A stretch of DNA of 64,000 nucleotides from an uncultured Muribaculaceae bacterium (GTDB lineage: Bacteria; Bacteroidota; Bacteroidia; Bacteroidales; Muribaculaceae). The notes under the pieces are model-generated. The model had not been told where the DNA came from, ran no database searches, and saw only the letters and a list, made by a program, of their open reading frames with translations. This document shows positions 17,330 to 27,426 of this stretch, piece after piece. The position numbers and the translations under genes were made by a program. The stretch spans positions 39,878 through 103,877 of the forward strand of contig CAKTFH010000004.1 of assembly GCA_934555895.1 (NCBI GenBank), read 5' to 3'. How positions within the stretch are numbered: the first letter of the stretch is position 1; every line of letters begins with the position of its first letter.

Positions 17330-17839
17330 ATGATTAAGAAAATTCTTCTGGTACTTGCCATGGTGCTCCCCCTGTGCTCATGGGCACAGGCTCCCAAATT
17401 CGGAGTAGTGGATGTGGAATCTATCATCCCCAAAATGCCCGAGTTCGTTGAGGCTCAGAACAAGCTCAGCGAAGCATCGAAAACCTATGAGACCGAGTAT
17501 GGCAAAATCAACGAGGAGCTCCAGAAAAAGTATGCCGAGTTCCAGGAACTTGAGAAAGACACCACCACTCTCGCCTCTATCAAGGAGCGCCGCATGCAGG
17601 ACATTCAGGAGCTCGACCGCAAGGCTCAGCAGTTTGCTGCCACAGCTCAGCAGGACCTCCAGCGTCAGCAGGCCCAGCTCATGCAGCCTATTCAGGAGAA
17701 GGTGATGACCGCCATTAAGGCCATCGGCTCTGAGAACGGTTTCCTCATGATTTTCCCCGAGGGTCAGGCAGCCTACACAGCACCTCAGGTTGAGGATGTC
17801 ACCGCTCTGGTAAAGACCAAGCTCGGCATCAAGGAATAA
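17330..17839 (+). CDS. OmpH/Skp family periplasmic chaperone (second copy)
   Basis: A 169-residue paralogue of the preceding gene. It has a signal peptide (about 1-20, ending SWAQ), the conserved start KFGVVDVESIIPKMPEFVEA, a Gln/Glu/Lys-rich coiled coil (about 45-125), and the conserved end IKAIGSENGFLMIF followed by a C-terminal strand. The two copies have clearly diverged, so they may have different clients or form mixed trimers. It is followed by a strong terminator. Confidence 0.9.
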   Translation: MIKKILLVLAMVLPLCSWAQAPKFGVVDVESIIPKMPEFVEAQNKLSEASKTYETEYGKINEELQKKYAEFQELEKDTTTLASIKERRMQDIQELDRKAQQFAATAQQDLQRQQAQLMQPIQEKVMTAIKAIGSENGFLMIFPEGQAAYTAPQVEDVTALVKTKLGIKE

Positions 17840-17879
17840 GACATCTCCTACGGAATCACAAATTTTAGAATAATAAATG

Positions 17880-17926
17880 GCCCCGCTCCGCAGTGTGAAT
17901 CTACGCGGAGCGGGGCTGTGTTTCTG
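17880..17926 (+). terminator. Terminator after the bamA-ompH block
   Basis: GCCCCGCTCCGC at 17880-17891 pairs perfectly with GCGGAGCGGGGC at 17905-17916 (12 bp, 13-base loop). TGTGTTTCTG follows. The next gene starts only 18 bases after the stem. Confidence 0.8.
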
Positions 17927-17933
17927 ACTGATT

Positions 17934-18590
17934 ATGGCCGACAATTATATCGAGAAGAAGATGGAAGACCTGCGCTCGGGCGCAGTCTCGCGCCACACTT
18001 CGCGCAGAAGCGCTGTAGGCTCATCGGCCGCCGGTGCGCTCCCCGGTGCGCTTACGTTGCATTTTCCGGAAATGAGGATATTCGTGGCAGGCGATGCCAC
18101 CACCCCTTTAGGCGTGGCGATTGTAAGAGCCATGCGCGAGGTGGGCTGCAAGGTGGCGTTTTCGGGCGCCGACGCTGACCGCGGTAAAGCTATGGCGCAG
18201 GAGCTCGGGGCGCAGTTTCATCCCTTGTCGGCGCCCCGGGAGGGGAGCGATATCAATGTAGTTGTGCTTCCCCCTTCGGTCGCCTACACCGTGCGTCACT
18301 GGCGCGGCATTGACGCCCTGATAGTGCTCGGAGGAACGGTTTCTGATGTTGAAATCTTCGGAATCCCTTGCCTGCAGAAAGTAATCTGCATAGGTGCTCC
18401 TATTGAACCGTCGGCCGATGTCGTCTCCATCCCTCTTTCATCCTGTTCTCCCTCCGAATTGGGCGCCTGTTGCCGCCTTCTGCTCTCAGCGCCCCTCTCC
18501 CTTCTACCCAGCCGCCTGCATCTCTCGCTTGCCGGTGTTCAGAATGTCTTCAATGTTGCCTCTAACAGCTCGGAGGCCGGGGAATTTTAA
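17934..18590 (+). CDS. Short-chain dehydrogenase-like (Rossmann) protein of unknown function
   Basis: A 218-residue protein. The N-terminal 45 residues (MADNYIEKKMEDLRSG...) are polar and low in complexity. They are followed by a Rossmann-like start, MRIFVAGDATTPLGVAIVRA (about 47-66), with a degenerate dinucleotide loop, and a strand near NVVVLPP. The catalytic YxxxK of short-chain dehydrogenases is not visible and the C-terminal half is short. It may therefore be a non-catalytic or reduced relative. It follows a terminator closely and precedes the nuo promoter, so it is probably weakly transcribed by read-through or from a promoter not recognised here. Confidence 0.65.
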   Translation: MADNYIEKKMEDLRSGAVSRHTSRRSAVGSSAAGALPGALTLHFPEMRIFVAGDATTPLGVAIVRAMREVGCKVAFSGADADRGKAMAQELGAQFHPLSAPREGSDINVVVLPPSVAYTVRHWRGIDALIVLGGTVSDVEIFGIPCLQKVICIGAPIEPSADVVSIPLSSCSPSELGACCRLLLSAPLSLLPSRLHLSLAGVQNVFNVASNSSEAGEF

Positions 18591-18624
18591 AAGTTAAAAT
18601 GCCCTATAATTCAAAAAAAATCCT

Positions 18625-18632
18625 TACCTTTG
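18625..18632 (+). promoter_or_regulatory. nuoAp: -7 promoter element of the nuo-atp superoperon
   Basis: TACCTTTG fits TAnnTTTG. The -33 region is AT-rich but has no perfect TTTG. The predicted start near 18639 gives a GC-rich leader of about 137 bases before nuoA. This is the only clear promoter seen upstream of the 18-kb operon. Confidence 0.65.
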
Positions 18633-18775
18633 CCCCCGAAAAGGGGGAGTAGTGTGCCTGCGGCTTGCTGTAGGTAATCTATCGGTTTGCGTCACAGCGC
18701 ATTACCGGGGCGCGACTCAAGGTGTGCCGCACTGCGGGCCACCGACCATAAAAACACGAATATTCGTAACACATT

Positions 18776-19153
18776 ATGATATCATTAGGAATTTTTGGTA
18801 TTGACAATGCAGTGATGGCCATTGTGGCCCTCCTCACAGGAGCCGCTCTTGTGGCACTGGCAATGTGGCTTGCGGGACTGCTGTCGCCGCGGTCGTTCAA
18901 CCCTCAGAAGGGCGAGGCTTATGAGTGCGGTATCCCTACCCGCGGCGCCTCGATGACCCGCTTCCATGTGGGGTATTATCTATTTGCCATCCTTTTTCTC
19001 ATGTTCGATGTGGAAACTGTGTTCCTCTTCCCCTGGGCTGTGTGCCTGAGGGCTCTGGGAGGCGCCGGTGTGGCATGCGTCGCTGTGTTTTTCGGCATCT
19101 TAGTGCTCGGGCTCGTGTATGCCTGGCGGAAAGGAGCTCTTGAATGGAAATGA
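18776..19153 (+). CDS. nuoA: NADH-quinone oxidoreductase subunit A
   Basis: A 125-residue membrane subunit of complex I with three transmembrane helices. The conserved loop KGEAYECGIPTRG (about 43-55) includes the family Cys, and the second helix contains FDVETVFLFPW. NuoA helps form the quinone cavity with NuoH, NuoB and NuoD. It is first in the operon and its end overlaps nuoB by 10 bases, indicating translational coupling. Confidence 0.95.
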   Translation: MISLGIFGIDNAVMAIVALLTGAALVALAMWLAGLLSPRSFNPQKGEAYECGIPTRGASMTRFHVGYYLFAILFLMFDVETVFLFPWAVCLRALGGAGVACVAVFFGILVLGLVYAWRKGALEWK

Positions 19154-19755
19154 AAGAAATCACCACCAAGTCCATGCCCTACGACGCATGGAAAGACAAT
19201 GAATATATCGAGCAGCTTCAGAAAGAGCTGCAGGAGAACGGCGCCAACGTTGTCGTGGGCACATTCGACAAGCTCATCAACTGGGGCCGCTCCAACTCTG
19301 TGTGGCCTCTGACTTTCGCAACAAGCTGCTGCGGCATCGAGTTCGTGAGTCTGGGCGCTGCCCGTTTCGATATGGCCCGCTTCGGCTGGGAGGTGGCTCG
19401 TTCGTCGCCCCGTCAGGCCGACTTCATGATGGTGGCCGGCACAATTGTGAACCGCATGGTGCCTGTGTTCCGCCGCCTTTACGACCAGTTGGCCGAGCCG
19501 AAATATGTGATTGCCTGCGGCGGCTGCGCCATCTCTGGCGGCCCGTTCCGCAAGTCGTATCACGTGGCCAAGGGCATCGACGACATCGTGCCCGTGGATG
19601 TATACGTGCCCGGTTGCCCTCCGCGTCCCGAGGCCATGATCTACGGCATCATGCAGCTTTCGCGCAAAATGAAGGTAGAGCGTTTCTTCGGTGGTGTAAA
19701 CCGTAAGATGAACCGCAAGAAATATCTGGCCGAGCATCCCGAAGAGCAACTCTGA
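19144..19755 (+). CDS. nuoB: NADH-quinone oxidoreductase subunit B
   Basis: A 203-residue subunit carrying the N2 iron-sulfur cluster, the last electron carrier before quinone. The cluster ligands are visible: the tandem Cys of TSCCGIEF, the Cys of CGGCAISGG, and the Cys of VPGCPPRPEA. The length is normal. The start overlaps the end of nuoA. Confidence 0.96.
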   Translation: MEMKEITTKSMPYDAWKDNEYIEQLQKELQENGANVVVGTFDKLINWGRSNSVWPLTFATSCCGIEFVSLGAARFDMARFGWEVARSSPRQADFMMVAGTIVNRMVPVFRRLYDQLAEPKYVIACGGCAISGGPFRKSYHVAKGIDDIVPVDVYVPGCPPRPEAMIYGIMQLSRKMKVERFFGGVNRKMNRKKYLAEHPEEQL

Positions 19756-19899
19756 GCCGCGGGAACCGACTGGAAAGAGGGGAGAACAGGGAAATAAATC
19801 AATCACGCATCATGCCGGGGTGCCGGCAGATAGGAGGTGTCAGAGGCGCACAGCATAGCGCCGGATGCCGCTTGTAAAAGGAAAAAGAATAAAAGTAAT

Positions 19900-21522
19900 A
19901 TGGCTGAATTGCAGAACCGGATTTCACAGCAGTTCCCCGAAGCCACTTTCGAGGAGGGTGAGATTCTGCTCATCAACATCGCCGACGCGCAGCTCCACCA
20001 GCTGGTGAAGACCCTGCGCGACGAGCACGGATTCAACTACCTCGTCACCATCGTGGGTATGGACTGGAAGTCGTCGCTGGGATGTGTATATTATCTGGCC
20101 AACGCCGAAATGAGTAAGTTCGTGTCGGTGAAGGTGCAGACCACCGACCGCGACAACCCCATGATCCACAGTATCGCCGATCTTTACCGCATCGCGGTGA
20201 TTTTCGAGCGTGAGGTGTATGATTTCTACGGCATCGTGTTCGTCAACAATCCCGACATGCGCCGTCTGTTCCTCGACATCGACTGGGTGGGATATCCCTT
20301 GCGCAAAGACTATGACCCCGAGCACAAGCTCAATCCCTGCAGCATAAAGAGCGAGCGCCAAAGCGATTCCACTGACTCGTGGGTGGAGCTCCCCGACGGA
20401 AAGATAGAGCATCGCAAGCCGCTCGTGTTCAAGCCTGAGGACTTCGTGGTGAACATAGGTCCGCAGCACCCCGCCACCCACGGCGTGCTCCGCTTCCGCA
20501 CCGCTGTCGACGGCGAGACTATCCAGAAAATAGATGTCTACATGGGCTACATCCACCGTGGTGTGGAGAAGCTTAGCGAAGACCTCACATATCCGCAGAC
20601 ACTGCCGTTCATGGACCGTCTGGACTATTTCTCGGCCCACAACTACCATCACGGCGTGTGCCTCTGCGTTGAGAAAGCCGCAGGCATCGAGGTGCCCGAG
20701 CGTGCCCGCGTAATCCGCGTGCTCATGGACGAGTTGTCGCGCATCGCGTCGCATTGCCTCTTCATCGGCACCTTCTGTATGGACCTCGGCGCAACCACCA
20801 TGCTCTTCTACTCGTTGCGCGTGAGGGAGCAGATACTCGACATCTTCGAGCGCACATGCGGCGCCCGCATGACATTCAACTACGACTGCATAGGCGGCGT
20901 GATGGCCGACCTCGACGCCAACTTCGTGAGCGACACCAAGGCGCTTCTCGATGTACTTCAGAAAAACGTGGATGAATACAACAAGCTCTTCACCGGCAAC
21001 GTGATAGCCAAGAACCGCCTCGAGGGCGTGGGAGTGCTTTCGCACGACGACGCCATCTCGTATGGCATCACCGGTCCCTCGGGCCGCGCATCAGGCTGGG
21101 CATGCGATGTGCGCAAGCTGGTGCCCTATAGCGGATACGAGAAGCTCGACTTCGAGCAGGTGATCCGCACCGAGGGCGACTCCATGGCCCGTTTCCGCAA
21201 CCGTGTGGATGAGATACTCCAGAGTAAGCACATCATCGAGCAGCTTATCGACAACATCCCCGAAGGCGAATACCTTGCCAAGGTGCCCAAGGTGCTCAAG
21301 CTGCCTGTGGGCCACTGGTTCCAGGTGGTGGAAGGCTGCCGCGGCGTGTTCGGCGTGTACATCGAGAGCGACGGCACCACCAAGCCCTACCGCATGAAGC
21401 TCGTGACACCCAGCCTCAACGCCGCTTCGGTGGTTGACCACATCACCCGCGGCCAGAAGATAGCCGACCTCATCACCATCGGCGGCTCGATGGACTACAT
21501 CGTGCCCGACATGGACCGCTGA
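19900..21522 (+). CDS. nuoCD: NADH-quinone oxidoreductase subunits C and D, fused
   Basis: A 540-residue fusion. NuoC covers about 1-155 (IFEREVYDFYGI is its signature) and NuoD about 180-540 (NIGPQHPATHGVLR opening, EDLTYPQTLPFMDRLDY). NuoD contributes the quinone-binding site facing NuoB and NuoH. Fusion of the two is usual in Bacteroidetes. The ATG at 19900 gives the standard NuoC start; the frame extends upstream to a GTG at 19837 with no family similarity. The preceding gap of 144 bases has no hairpin terminator. Confidence 0.96.
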   Translation: MAELQNRISQQFPEATFEEGEILLINIADAQLHQLVKTLRDEHGFNYLVTIVGMDWKSSLGCVYYLANAEMSKFVSVKVQTTDRDNPMIHSIADLYRIAVIFEREVYDFYGIVFVNNPDMRRLFLDIDWVGYPLRKDYDPEHKLNPCSIKSERQSDSTDSWVELPDGKIEHRKPLVFKPEDFVVNIGPQHPATHGVLRFRTAVDGETIQKIDVYMGYIHRGVEKLSEDLTYPQTLPFMDRLDYFSAHNYHHGVCLCVEKAAGIEVPERARVIRVLMDELSRIASHCLFIGTFCMDLGATTMLFYSLRVREQILDIFERTCGARMTFNYDCIGGVMADLDANFVSDTKALLDVLQKNVDEYNKLFTGNVIAKNRLEGVGVLSHDDAISYGITGPSGRASGWACDVRKLVPYSGYEKLDFEQVIRTEGDSMARFRNRVDEILQSKHIIEQLIDNIPEGEYLAKVPKVLKLPVGHWFQVVEGCRGVFGVYIESDGTTKPYRMKLVTPSLNAASVVDHITRGQKIADLITIGGSMDYIVPDMDR

Positions 21523-21612
21523 CGCCTGACTGTCCTCAAAAAGCTTCGTTCAAGCAACTGACAACCAATTATATCGAAACCACTGAATTATTCGACCGCC
21601 GAATACACAGTT

Positions 21613-22713
21613 ATGGATAACTACACGATAGACAATTTCCAATCTTTCACCACGTGGCTCGACAATCTGCTCAACGGCATGATGCCCTCATGGGTAGCCA
21701 CTACCATCGAATGTTTGCTCGTGGGTGTGGGCCTTCTGCTGCTCTACACCATCCTCGCGCTCTTCTACATCCTATACGAGCGCAAGATATGCGCATACTT
21801 TCAGTGCCGTCTCGGTCCTAACCGCGTAGGTCCCTGGGGCTTGCTGCAGAGCATGGCCGACGCCATCAAGATGCTTATCAAGGAGCTCATCGAGCTCAAG
21901 CACATCGATAAGTTCCTCTTCGCCCTGGCGCCCTATCTGGTGATCATAGCCTCGTTCCTCTGCTTCGCCACCCTTCCCTGGGGCAACGGCCTGCAGATAA
22001 TCAACTTCAACATAGGCATCTTCTTCCTGATAGCATGCTCGTCGATCGGAGTGCTCGGCATCCTGCTGGCCGGTTGGTCGTCGAACAATAAGTTCACCCT
22101 CATCGGCGCCCTCCGTTCCGGTGCGCAGATGGTGAGCTACGAGCTTTCGGTGGGTCTGTCGATTCTCACCATGGTGGCTTTCGCAGGCACCATGAATGTC
22201 AACGAGATAGTCGAGGCACAGGCCAACGGATGGTTTATCTTCACCGCCCACGTGCCCGCCATCATAGCTTTCGTCATCTATATGATTGCCGGTACGGCCG
22301 AGACAAACCGCGGCCCGTTCGACCTTCCCGAGGCCGAGAGCGAGCTTACCGCGGGTTACCACACCGAGTATTCGGGTATTCATTTCGGCTTCTTCTACCT
22401 GGCAGAGTACCTCAACCTGTTCGTGGTTTCGGGCGTGGCTACCCTGATGTTCTTCGGCGGCTGGATGCCCTTCCGCGTTGAGGGTTGGGACGGCTTCAAC
22501 GAAATTATGGGCTACATCCCATCGGTGGTGTGGTTCCTGCTCAAAGCGTTCATCCTCTCGTTCGTCATCATATGGTTCAAGTGGACATATCCCCGTCTGC
22601 GCATCGACCAGCTGCTTTCGCTCGAGTGGAAATACCTGCTCCCCATCAACCTGGTGAACCTCGTGCTGATGGTCATCATCATCTGGCAGGGATGGTATTT
22701 CGGCTCATTCTGA
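21613..22713 (+). CDS. nuoH: NADH-quinone oxidoreductase subunit H
   Basis: A 366-residue membrane subunit linking the peripheral arm to the proton pumps and forming the quinone tunnel. The signatures YERKICAYFQCRLGPNRVGP (about 55-74), ETNRGPFDLPEAESELTAGY and the final helix with RLRIDQLL are all present. About eight transmembrane helices are expected. In most Bacteroidales nuoI follows nuoH; here atpD follows after 57 bases, with no terminator between. Confidence 0.96.
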   Translation: MDNYTIDNFQSFTTWLDNLLNGMMPSWVATTIECLLVGVGLLLLYTILALFYILYERKICAYFQCRLGPNRVGPWGLLQSMADAIKMLIKELIELKHIDKFLFALAPYLVIIASFLCFATLPWGNGLQIINFNIGIFFLIACSSIGVLGILLAGWSSNNKFTLIGALRSGAQMVSYELSVGLSILTMVAFAGTMNVNEIVEAQANGWFIFTAHVPAIIAFVIYMIAGTAETNRGPFDLPEAESELTAGYHTEYSGIHFGFFYLAEYLNLFVVSGVATLMFFGGWMPFRVEGWDGFNEIMGYIPSVVWFLLKAFILSFVIIWFKWTYPRLRIDQLLSLEWKYLLPINLVNLVLMVIIIWQGWYFGSF

Positions 22714-22731
22714 GCAACCCCTGACAACTAA

Positions 22732-24276
<1,545 letters not shown>

Positions 24277-24358
24277 CGGGCCGCACCGCCTCAGGCGCCG
24301 CACATCACCGGCGGCAACAGCTAACCAACCAAGATAAAACAGTAAGATACATCAACCG

Positions 24359-24595
24359 ATGACACTTAAAATCATATCCGCCGAGCGCATAGTTTTCGAA
24401 GGCGAGGCCACCTCAGTGACACTCCCCGGCGAGTTGGGGCTCTTCACCGTGCTCCCGCGCCACGCCTCTCTGGTGTCGACCCTCACGGCAGGCAGCATAT
24501 CCTACCGCGAGCCCGACGGCGAGGAGCGGAAAGTGGAGGTCGACGGCGGCATAGCCGATATCGACAACGATGTGGTGTCGGTGTGTGTCTATTGA
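24359..24595 (+). CDS. atpC: F1F0 ATP synthase subunit epsilon, short form
   Basis: A 78-residue protein matching only the N-terminal beta-sandwich of epsilon (LKIISAERIVFEGEATSVTL start, VLPRHASLVSTL). The C-terminal helical hairpin, which inhibits ATP hydrolysis in many bacteria, is absent. The short form is common in Bacteroidetes. The frame closes naturally at TGA, so this is not a truncation by mutation. It lies between atpD and atpB. Confidence 0.92.
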   Translation: MTLKIISAERIVFEGEATSVTLPGELGLFTVLPRHASLVSTLTAGSISYREPDGEERKVEVDGGIADIDNDVVSVCVY

Positions 24596-24623
24596 AACAT
24601 TTCTTACCACCGTATTCAAAGCA

Positions 24624-25811
24624 ATGAAGCGCATTCTACTGATACTGACCTTAATGCTTACGCTGGGCATGAGCCCGGCGGCTATGGCGTCGGCTACCGC
24701 CGAAAACGCCCTCGACGCTGTAGCCGAAAAGGTCGAGGAGGCCGAGCAGACTGTGAAAGCTGAGGAAGAAGGTAAACTCGATATCAAGGAGACCATCTTC
24801 GAGCACCTCGGCGACGGATATGGCTGGGAAGTGCCTTTCAACCATCACAAGCGCATTCCGCTCCCCATAATCGTGTGGGGCAGCGACGGCCTGCATGTGT
24901 TCATGTCGTCGAAAGTGGAGCACGGCGCCACCTACACCGATGGCAAGGCCTCGTTCCGCATCGCCACCGAAGGCGACAATAAGGGCAAGCTCGTGGAGAT
25001 AGTCGACGGCGTGGAAGCGCGTCCGTGGGATTTCTCCATAACCAAGAATGTGTGCGCAATCCTCATAGCCTGCATCATCGTGGCATGGCTGCTCATCGAC
25101 CTCGCGCGCTGGCATCGCAAGAATCCTTTCAAGGCTCCCCGCAAGGGCCGCGGATTCATCGAGCTGCTGGTGACATTCATCTACGACGGAGTGATCAAGC
25201 CGACCCTGAAGCAGAAATCGGCCCGTTTCGCGCCCTATCTGCTCACGGTGTTCTTCTTCATATTCTTCATGAACCTGCTGGGACTCATCGTGGTGTTCCC
25301 CGGCGGCGCCAATGTCACCGGCAATATCGCCGTGACCATGGTGCTGGCCATTATGACCTTCCTTGCTACCAACATCTTCGGCAACAAGCACTATTGGAAA
25401 GAGATATTCTGGCCCGATGTGCCTCTGTGGCTCAAGTTCCCGCTCCCCATCATGCCGGTAATCGAGATTTTCGGCATGTTCACGAAGCCCGCGGCCCTCA
25501 CCGTGCGTCTGTTCGCCAACATGATGGGCGGTCACATGATAGTGCTGGTGCTCACTCTGCTCATCTTCATCTTCGGAGCTCTCGGCACCGCTGTGGCAGC
25601 CGGCACTTCGGTGATATCGGTGGTCTTCTCGGTGTTCATGCTCCTTATCGATGTGCTTGTGAGCTTCATTCAGGCATATGTGTTCACCATGCTCTCCACC
25701 ATCTTCATCTCTCTGGCTCAGGAGGAGCATCACGAAAAGGAGGAGGAAGAGGAAGCCGAGTCAGAAGCCTCGGGCGCTAAAGCCTCTCCGGCACCTGCAG
25801 CCGCAAAATGA
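24624..25811 (+). CDS. atpB: F1F0 ATP synthase subunit a
   Basis: A 395-residue membrane stator subunit that forms the ion half-channels. The N-terminus has a cleavable-looking signal (MKRILLILTLMLTLG...) and an extracytoplasmic domain of about 130 residues before the first canonical helix, as in other Bacteroidetes. The essential Arg is in ALTVRLFANMMGGH. The C-terminus is a charged EEEEEAESE tail. The ATG at 24624 gives the signal peptide. No atpI-like gene lies before it, although other Bacteroidales often have a small gene there. Confidence 0.95.
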   Translation: MKRILLILTLMLTLGMSPAAMASATAENALDAVAEKVEEAEQTVKAEEEGKLDIKETIFEHLGDGYGWEVPFNHHKRIPLPIIVWGSDGLHVFMSSKVEHGATYTDGKASFRIATEGDNKGKLVEIVDGVEARPWDFSITKNVCAILIACIIVAWLLIDLARWHRKNPFKAPRKGRGFIELLVTFIYDGVIKPTLKQKSARFAPYLLTVFFFIFFMNLLGLIVVFPGGANVTGNIAVTMVLAIMTFLATNIFGNKHYWKEIFWPDVPLWLKFPLPIMPVIEIFGMFTKPAALTVRLFANMMGGHMIVLVLTLLIFIFGALGTAVAAGTSVISVVFSVFMLLIDVLVSFIQAYVFTMLSTIFISLAQEEHHEKEEEEEAESEASGAKASPAPAAAK

Positions 25812-25841
25812 TGCCGCCTGACGGTTCAGACATGATAATAA

Positions 25842-26120
<279 letters not shown>

Positions 26121-26163
26121 TCGACACTCCGGGAGTGGGCCTGCGGCAGGCATAAGGCATAAT

Positions 26164-26204
26164 GCCGTTCCGCCCGGCGGAAATCCATCCCCGGGCGGGA
26201 CGGC
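26164..26204 (+). other. Hairpin in the atpE-atpF spacer
   Basis: GCCGTTCCGCCCGG at 26164-26177 pairs with CCGGGCGGGACGGC at 26191-26204 (14 bp, one G-U pair). No T-run follows, so it is not a classical terminator. A smaller hairpin (GCCTGC/GCAGGC) lies just upstream. It may stabilise or punctuate the atpE message, since subunit c is needed in many copies; this is inference. Confidence 0.55.
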
Positions 26205-26255
26205 GGAAAGCCGCCCCAAAACAATGATAACAGACCTCGTTTTAGAAACCGATAT

Positions 26256-26753
26256 ATGGAACTGTTCAAAGTAGATTTCGGACTGACTATCTGGATGTTC
26301 GTGGCTTTCGCCATCCTTCTGTTCATATTGGCCAAATTCGCATGGCCTATGATTATGAAGACTGTCGACAACCGCGCCGACCTCATCGACAAGGGTGTGG
26401 AGTATGCCCAGAACGCCAAGGCTCAGCTCGACACCGCACAGCAGGAAGCTAAAAAATATGTTGATGAGGCTCACCACAAGCAGGCCGACATTATAGCCGA
26501 CGCCAACAAAATGCGCACCCAGATTATAGAGGAGGCGCGCGACGAAGCACGCAAGGAGGCACAGAAAGTGATGGACAGTGCCAAACTGAGCATCGAGCAG
26601 AGCCGCAAGGAAGCAGAGAAAAATCTGCGCGACGAGGTGAGCCGCTATGCGCTGGCTATCGCTAGTCAGGTGACACGCGACCAGCTGCGTGATGTCGAAG
26701 CCCAGAAACGACTGGTGAATTCACTGCTTGACGAAATAGAGAAGAAAAACTGA
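26256..26753 (+). CDS. atpF: F1F0 ATP synthase subunit b
   Basis: A 165-residue peripheral stalk subunit. One N-terminal membrane helix (about 10-28) is followed by a long charged coiled coil (about 40-150) rich in Ala, Lys, Glu and Gln. A single b gene implies a homodimeric stalk. The ATG at 26256 gives the typical MELFKVDFGLTIWMFVAF start. It is nine bases before atpH. Confidence 0.94.
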   Translation: MELFKVDFGLTIWMFVAFAILLFILAKFAWPMIMKTVDNRADLIDKGVEYAQNAKAQLDTAQQEAKKYVDEAHHKQADIIADANKMRTQIIEEARDEARKEAQKVMDSAKLSIEQSRKEAEKNLRDEVSRYALAIASQVTRDQLRDVEAQKRLVNSLLDEIEKKN

Positions 26754-26762
26754 TTCAGCCCT

Positions 26763-27305
26763 ATGAACGAAGGCCTTATACCGAGGAGATACGCCAAGGC
26801 GCTGCTCAAGTTCGCCGTCGACCAGAAGGCCGACGAGCGGGTGTATGAGCTCATGCGCAACCTTGCCTCAGGTTTCGAGAAATATCCCGAGCTTGAGACC
26901 ACGGTGGCAAATCCTTTCATCGCTCCTGAAAATAAAATACAGCTGCTCATGACGGCAGCCGGGGCAGACGAAAAGGATGCCGTGTATCTCGATTTCCTCA
27001 AACTGCTGCGCAACAACAACCGTCTGCCCATCGCCAGAGCGATAGCGCTTGCCTATGCCGACGACTACCGCAGTCTGCACAACATCTACAAGGTGGAGGT
27101 GAGGGCGGCTGCTCCGCTCGACAAAGACGAGGAGGAGCGCCTGAAAAAGCTTATACTGGCGCATCTCAAGGGCGGCACCATGGAATACTCCTTCAAGGCC
27201 GACCCGGCGCTCATCGGCGGATTCACCGTGAGCATCGGCTCTGAGAAACTCGACGCTTCGGTGCGCAACCAGCTCAAGGAGCTGCGCCTGAAACTGCTGG
27301 GCTGA
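26763..27305 (+). CDS. atpH: F1F0 ATP synthase subunit delta
   Basis: A 180-residue stalk protein joining the top of F1 to subunit b. The N-terminal six-helix domain starts RRYAKALLKFA. The C-terminal region has the family signature with GGFTVSIGSEKLDASVRNQL (about 156-175). The length is normal. A 121-base GC-rich spacer with small hairpins (for example GATGC/GCATC) separates it from atpA. Confidence 0.94.
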   Translation: MNEGLIPRRYAKALLKFAVDQKADERVYELMRNLASGFEKYPELETTVANPFIAPENKIQLLMTAAGADEKDAVYLDFLKLLRNNNRLPIARAIALAYADDYRSLHNIYKVEVRAAAPLDKDEEERLKKLILAHLKGGTMEYSFKADPALIGGFTVSIGSEKLDASVRNQLKELRLKLLG

Positions 27306-27426
27306 CACAGCGCCAAATTTCCGCCGGCCCGCGATGCTCCGCATCAGCCATCCGGCACCCTCCGGCTCCGGCCGGAGTCCCGAATAAGAAATAAAACACT
27401 CTCTTACCATATATAATCTCAACAGA

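Noticed and set aside
19924..21045. 373-codon minus-strand frame opposite nuoCD
   Set aside because: Antisense to a conserved complex I gene, His/Val-rich, no start signal or family match.
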